From RGIG1681 sp045594425 (GTDB taxonomy: Bacteria; Bacillota; Clostridia; Christensenellales; UBA1242), in contig JAZNYK010000006.1 in assembly GCA_045594425.1 (NCBI GenBank), positions 1 to 64,000 of the forward strand: DNA of 64,000 nt. The letters run 5' to 3'. Numbering within the stretch: the first letter of the stretch is position 1; each line of letters begins with the position of its first letter. Shown in pieces: positions 59,618 to 64,000 of this stretch. A program made the translations under genes and the position numbers. The notes under the pieces were generated by a model. It did no database searches. It had not been told where the DNA came from and saw nothing but the letters and a program-made list of their open reading frames with translations.

Positions 59618-61815
59618 TATTTACTCTCCTTATATCTATTCATTGCATCCATAAGAATCTTAAGTTCTTTTTCAATGCGTTTAGATTGACTTGCAGACAA
59701 GCCTTCTTCACTCTTTCTCATAAGTTTTTCTGCTCTTGATAAAACTTCATCAAATTCTTTATCATTCTTGATAACCATTGATTCACTAACTTCTTGTTTC
59801 TTTGGTCTGCCACGTGTTTTTGCAGGAGTTTTTACTTCTTCAGCCACTTTTGCCTCACTTTTTTTTCTCAAATTTCTTGGTCTAGGTTCCTCTTCTTTTG
59901 TTCGAACCTTTTTTGTAGTTTTCTTAACAGGTGTTTCTTCAACATCTTCTTCCACATAATCTTCTTCTGGCTCATCATAAGCATCAAAATTTTGGTTATA
60001 AGGATTTTGATTTACCTCTTGATAAGTTTGTTGTGGTTGAGGTTGAGCATATGGATTGCCTGCATAACCACCATACGGATTTGGTTGTGGTTCCATATAT
60101 CCACCAGCATAGTTTTGACCATAAGGATTTTGTTGATATCCATAATTTTGACCATAAACTTGGTTTGCATATGGGTCTGGATAGCCTTGATAACTTGGGT
60201 CATAAGCACCACCAGCAGAACTCTTGATTGAATTTAAAATGCTGTCAGTGTTTTCATTGATGTCAATGTGTTGAATTTCTTCTGACACACCAAGATATTC
60301 TTGAGGTTCTGGTTCAGGTTGAACAGGAACAACTTCAACAGGTTCTTCATATTGAACAGGTCTTTCACGTCTAACAATTGGTTGATTTCTTTCAATAACA
60401 ACGCCACCGCTTGCAAGTTTTGACTTTTTAGCCTTAAATCCACTAACTGCAACAGCAATACTTTCCCTTTCTTCATCAGAAACTTCGTCATCACTTGGTT
60501 CAGGTCCAACCGGAACAATAACTGGTTCTTCCTTTACTTCTGGTTCTTCTTTAGTATCTTCTGGTTCAAGTTTTTCTTCAACAGACTCGGCTGTTTCTTC
60601 TGGTTTTTCATCTGCAACTTCTTCACCAATTTGAACAGCATTTTCAGCAACTTCAAATTGACCTAATGAACCAAATGGGTCCACCTCTTTTTCTTCTTCT
60701 TTCTCTTCAGATTCTGCATTGATTTCTGCTAGTTTTTCTTCATCGATTTTTGCAACATCTTTGTCTACATCCAAAAAGTTTGCATTGTTTTTCTTTAAAC
60801 TTGCTCTATCTTGCATCATGCCCAAAATTGAAGTTGAGGTTGCATCTTCACCAACAATCTTAACTGTTTCTTTATGTTCGTCATCTTTGATAACATAGTC
60901 ACTGTCAACGTTAATATATGGCAAACTTGTGCCAGCATTGTGTGGAACTTCATTGATAATTTTGTCTACATCAATATTCTTTTTCTTGAACACGTCATAT
61001 TTGTCTAAAGTGTTAGCAGGGTCTTCTTCAACTGCTTCTTCAACTTGTTCTTCATTTTCTGCAGGCTCTTCACTTTCTGCCACTTCAGGTTGTTCTTGTT
61101 CTGGCTCAAGTGAATTTTGTTCATCACTTTCTGCAGGAATAATAACATCTTCTTTTTGAACATAGGTTGCTCTTGGAACTGCAACAGTTTGTCCACCAAA
61201 AATATCATCAAGCAATGCAATCAAATCATAGAAACATTCAATATCTTGTTTGTAAAGTTGTTGTTTGATTGAAGTATACAAGAAATAAAACAATTTCATA
61301 ATTGCAAAATAAACAAGTGGAAGAACCAATGCTTCTGCAACCAAATAAGTTGTAATCATTGTGTCATTGCCAAGATAAGCAAGGTTAAACATGAACAAAA
61401 GCGCAGATGTGATGTAAATAAATGTGCGCATAAAACTCTTGCCTTGGTTAAGCACACCCCCACTAACTTCAATATCAAGCGCATCACGTCTGTTGATAAA
61501 ATCTGAAGGGTTCATTCCAGAAGACTTTTTAAACTTTTTCCATCCATGATAAAAACCACTAGAAATATGTTCAATTTTTGAATCAAGCATATCCATACTG
61601 TGAGAGTCTAATTGATTTTTTCTAATGTAGTTATAAAGTTTTACACATCTTCTTGAAAATTTGCGTTGGAAACTAAAATATAGTGAAACACAAATCCAAA
61701 CAAGGTAAAAACCAAACGCAATAAGCGCCGCAATAATAAGGCGTTGTCTGTTATCAGCAACAAGCCCCACAATAACCTTGTATGCAGTTAATAAATAATC
61801 ATAAAGTTCAGACAC
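59617..61815 (-). CDS. Membrane protein with long disordered tail and AT-hook-like motif
   Basis: 732 residues without a recognised family. Three or four membrane segments (about 24-48 and 130-185) are followed by a cytoplasmic, mostly disordered tail. Residues 225-530 are very acidic (repeated EEPEE, PEVKEEPV). Residues 534-618 are rich in Tyr/Gln/Asn/Gly/Pro (YGQNYGYQQNPYGQNY), resembling prion-like domains. Residues 640-680 are basic and include TRGRPKK, an AT-hook-type motif. A short coiled-coil closes it. The start codon is GTG with GGAGGG upstream. It could join membrane and nucleoid; function is unknown. Confidence 0.75.
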   Translation of the reverse strand: MSELYDYLLTAYKVIVGLVADNRQRLIIAALIAFGFYLVWICVSLYFSFQRKFSRRCVKLYNYIRKNQLDSHSMDMLDSKIEHISSGFYHGWKKFKKSSGMNPSDFINRRDALDIEVSGGVLNQGKSFMRTFIYITSALLFMFNLAYLGNDTMITTYLVAEALVLPLVYFAIMKLFYFLYTSIKQQLYKQDIECFYDLIALLDDIFGGQTVAVPRATYVQKEDVIIPAESDEQNSLEPEQEQPEVAESEEPAENEEQVEEAVEEDPANTLDKYDVFKKKNIDVDKIINEVPHNAGTSLPYINVDSDYVIKDDEHKETVKIVGEDATSTSILGMMQDRASLKKNNANFLDVDKDVAKIDEEKLAEINAESEEKEEEKEVDPFGSLGQFEVAENAVQIGEEVADEKPEETAESVEEKLEPEDTKEEPEVKEEPVIVPVGPEPSDDEVSDEERESIAVAVSGFKAKKSKLASGGVVIERNQPIVRRERPVQYEEPVEVVPVQPEPEPQEYLGVSEEIQHIDINENTDSILNSIKSSAGGAYDPSYQGYPDPYANQVYGQNYGYQQNPYGQNYAGGYMEPQPNPYGGYAGNPYAQPQPQQTYQEVNQNPYNQNFDAYDEPEEDYVEEDVEETPVKKTTKKVRTKEEEPRPRNLRKKSEAKVAEEVKTPAKTRGRPKKQEVSESMVIKNDKEFDEVLSRAEKLMRKSEEGLSASQSKRIEKELKILMDAMNRYKESK

Positions 61816-61901
61816 AGAAAATCCCTCCGATTTTTTGATTTCTTTACTAACTTAATATAACATAATATATAAAAAAATACTAATGAAAAATGCCACAAAA
61901 A

Positions 61902-64000
61902 TTAAATTTCTAATATTTTTTGCATATCAATCATGCATAAAAATCTTTTTAAAACTTTTTTGCCAAATGCACGTTCTGCAACTGATGCATAAGTTTCTAA
62001 TTGAAATTTATAATTTTCAAGTTTTTCATCATCAAGTTTTCCTGTTTTATAATCAAGAATCCAAATACCTTCTGGCTTTATTACAACAAGGTCAATCACA
62101 CCTTGCATGATAAACTCATCATTTAAACTTGCATTTTTGTTTGCCATTGTTGCAGGCATTTTTGCATAAAACTCTCTTTCTTTAAAAATCGTGTCATTTT
62201 GTTCAATTTGAGCAAAAAATGGCATATTTAATACATTTTTAATCAAATTTTCATCAATAATCTTTTTGTCTGATTCATCAAACATTTCCTTAACTTTTAA
62301 AAGTTGTTCATCAATATTTGTTAAATTATGCAAATCAATATTTTGAAACACTTTATGATAAACTGTTCCCCTATCAGCCGAAGACATCCCCCTATCAAAA
62401 ATTATTTTTTCTTCATAATCTTCTTCGTCTTGTTTTTGATTTTTCAACAATTTTGTAACAGAGTTTTTAAGAGTAATTTGAGTTGAATTTTTATCTTTAT
62501 ATTCAAACCAATTCGGTTGTTGAACATTAGTTTCAGAAAGCAAAAGTTGTGTTTCTGCTTTATTATAGATTTCAAACAAATCAAGCACATCATACTTTTC
62601 AAAATTAATGATTGGGTTATGCTCTCCTTCCAACTCTTTTGCAATAATTGGCTCTATCCAATTTGCAAAACAATCTTGCCTGTCTGGGAATTTTTTGCAT
62701 AATTTTTCAATAGGTTTTGAACACACAACAAACATCTTTTGAACCGCCCTTGTTAAACCAACATACAACACACGTTGTTGTTCTTCAACAAGTTTTCTGC
62801 GTTCAATCATTCTTATTGCAGATATAGGAAGTGTTGAAATTTCAGCCCTTGAAACAAGGTCAAAAAAGTCCATTCCAACACCATAGTTTTTATTAAATAA
62901 AATATTTCCCCTTGTTGAAACAAAGTTAAATTTGTTTGCCGTGTTTATCAAAAACACCGCCTTAAACTCAATACCTTTCGACTTATGAATTGTCATAAGT
63001 TTAACTGCATCACCAGCGCCTTCTGATTCAACCTCAAGTTTAAAATCTGCATAGTTAACCACAAATTCAAACACAGAAACTTCTGGAAGTGCATTAATAA
63101 ATTTATCTATATCTTGATTAATTTGTTCACCGTCAACCCTTGCATAATTGAGTTTATCTAGTGCAAATTCTTCAATTATTTTATAAACCAACTCTTTCAC
63201 ACTCAAAAGTTTTGAAAGCAATCTAAATTTTTCAATAATTTCAAAATAATTTTTTATCTTGCTTTTTAATTCATTATTTGAAAGTTGTTGCCACAAACCA
63301 ATGGTTTCAAAAAATCGGGCTTTCATATCCAATTTTCTTATTTCAACAATTTCTTCATCCAAAAATCCAAATAATCTGCTCTTCAAAACCCTAAAAAGCA
63401 CAAAATCATCTTTGTCATTACACAAAAGTTTAACAAAGTTGACAATTTCTTGAATATAACTCTTTTCCATCAAATCATGCTTTTCATCCGCAGAAATTGG
63501 AATATTCAATGCCTTAAGGTCTTCAACAAATCTTGAAACAGCCTCATTTCTAGAACCCACCAAAATTGCAATATCGCTATAATTAATCGATTCTGGTTTT
63601 GTTTTATCAGTAAGTTCTGCAATTTTACTTGCAACATATTTTGCTTCCGCAATCGCCGCCTTAATTTCTTCAGAACATTCTTCTTGATGGTTTTTAACGG
63701 AATAAACCCCGTTTGCCTCAAGTTTTTCTTGTTTTGGAAGTGATGTGTTTATGTAACATAAATTAACGCTATTTGGCTCGTCTAAATTCTTTTCGCCGGC
63801 AACAAATTTAGAATCTCTTTCATAGTCAACGCCACCAAACTCCTCAGTCATTGCACCACAAAAAACTTCATCAACAAACTTTAAAACCTTTTTATCACTT
63901 CTAAAGTTGCAATTAAGTTTTATAAGTTTGTCAAACTTTCCACCTTTTCCATAATCTTCATACTTTTGCAAAAATATGTCTGGGTCACAAAGCCTGAACC
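61902..64000 (-). CDS. addA: ATP-dependent helicase/nuclease subunit A, C-terminal part
   Basis: Only the C-terminal part is in the window; the frame is open at 64000 and begins inside FRLCDPDIFLQKYEDYGKG. UvrD-type helicase motifs follow: LNCNFRSDKKVLKFVDEVF (motif IV), LMTIHKSKGIEFKAVFL (motif V) and RVLYVGLTRAVQKMFVV (motif VI). The end carries a RecB-type nuclease: FIMQGVIDLVVI and WILDYKTGKLDDEKL. AddAB processes double-strand breaks for RecA loading. addB, if adjacent, lies outside. No terminator is seen after the stop. Confidence 0.95.
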   Translation of the reverse strand, partial: FRLCDPDIFLQKYEDYGKGGKFDKLIKLNCNFRSDKKVLKFVDEVFCGAMTEEFGGVDYERDSKFVAGEKNLDEPNSVNLCYINTSLPKQEKLEANGVYSVKNHQEECSEEIKAAIAEAKYVASKIAELTDKTKPESINYSDIAILVGSRNEAVSRFVEDLKALNIPISADEKHDLMEKSYIQEIVNFVKLLCNDKDDFVLFRVLKSRLFGFLDEEIVEIRKLDMKARFFETIGLWQQLSNNELKSKIKNYFEIIEKFRLLSKLLSVKELVYKIIEEFALDKLNYARVDGEQINQDIDKFINALPEVSVFEFVVNYADFKLEVESEGAGDAVKLMTIHKSKGIEFKAVFLINTANKFNFVSTRGNILFNKNYGVGMDFFDLVSRAEISTLPISAIRMIERRKLVEEQQRVLYVGLTRAVQKMFVVCSKPIEKLCKKFPDRQDCFANWIEPIIAKELEGEHNPIINFEKYDVLDLFEIYNKAETQLLLSETNVQQPNWFEYKDKNSTQITLKNSVTKLLKNQKQDEEDYEEKIIFDRGMSSADRGTVYHKVFQNIDLHNLTNIDEQLLKVKEMFDESDKKIIDENLIKNVLNMPFFAQIEQNDTIFKEREFYAKMPATMANKNASLNDEFIMQGVIDLVVIKPEGIWILDYKTGKLDDEKLENYKFQLETYASVAERAFGKKVLKRFLCMIDMQKILEI

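Noticed and set aside
60012..60212. A CRISPR-like or tandem repeat in the YGQN-rich coding region
   Set aside because: The repeats are irregular, codon-phased and explained by low-complexity protein sequence; there are no equal spacers.
59768..60231. Plus-strand frames opposite the disordered tail of the membrane protein
   Set aside because: They arise from the biased Gln/Tyr/Pro codons of the minus-strand gene and have no start signals.

Overview
The window looks like a chromosome segment of an uncultured, low-GC, Gram-positive-type bacterium, most likely a Clostridia-like Firmicute. The evidence is strong AT richness, textbook sigma-A promoters, AGGAGG-type ribosome sites, a CIRCE element before clpB, lipoprotein signal peptides, a PrsA-like foldase, WalJ/YycJ, two DegV proteins, AddA, and the order GlmU-like - pth - mfd - prsA found in Bacillus and Clostridium relatives. 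No phage, insertion sequence or CRISPR array is visible. I cannot name the species.

Layout. 1-2675: the start of a membrane protein that leaves the window, and a very large PrsA-like lipoprotein. 2781-7926: a degenerate GlmU-like protein, pth and mfd in one operon. 8025-11235: walJ, CPBP protease, M14 carboxypeptidase and tadA, tightly overlapping. 11315-19651: M1 peptidase, glyoxalase-like hydrolase, three-gene ABC-2 exporter, GT2 glycosyltransferase, a nitroreductase-flavodoxin fusion and DegV. 19837-28540: an unknown soluble protein, HrcA-type regulated clpB, a kinase-ASCH fusion, a His-rich COG0523 GTPase, MarR, SDR and an RsmF-like methyltransferase. 28783-36472: typA, a DUF1846 protein, a membrane protein with InlB-like repeats, a MacB/FtsX-type ABC pair and a 53-residue protein. 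36565-40504: Fe-ADH, tRNA-Arg with a duplicated 3' end, HAD, DUF4406, and an unknown coiled-coil pair between two identical 35-bp terminators. 40632-46169: a calcium-type P-ATPase, a marR-degV-minipeptide operon, DUF402 and yfcE. 46287-54303: S66 peptidase, polymer ligase and GT2, SdpI-like protein, THUMP methyltransferase, signal peptidase I, a lipoprotein and serS. 54419-58729: a GlmU-fragment protein, HU, and gatCAB with its leader. 58780-64000: DUF3267, DUF1858, a membrane protein with a long disordered tail, and the C-terminal part of addA.

The most striking element is before gatCAB (55379-55579). It has a perfect consensus promoter, a ribosome site, a 15-codon leader peptide with eight consecutive Asn codons, and an intrinsic terminator. 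Three mutually exclusive RNA helices can be drawn by hand. This is the architecture of trp-type attenuation, here placed on the enzyme that makes Asn-tRNA(Asn) and Gln-tRNA(Gln).

Six genes have no ribosome site and start 6-7 bases after a -10 box, which predicts leaderless mRNAs (a seventh is similar). Many genes within operons instead share a TAATG stop-start, suggesting coupled translation. Starts were corrected where a ribosome site, a -10 box or a stop-start junction decided the matter. All assignments come from reading the sequence; no database search was run.
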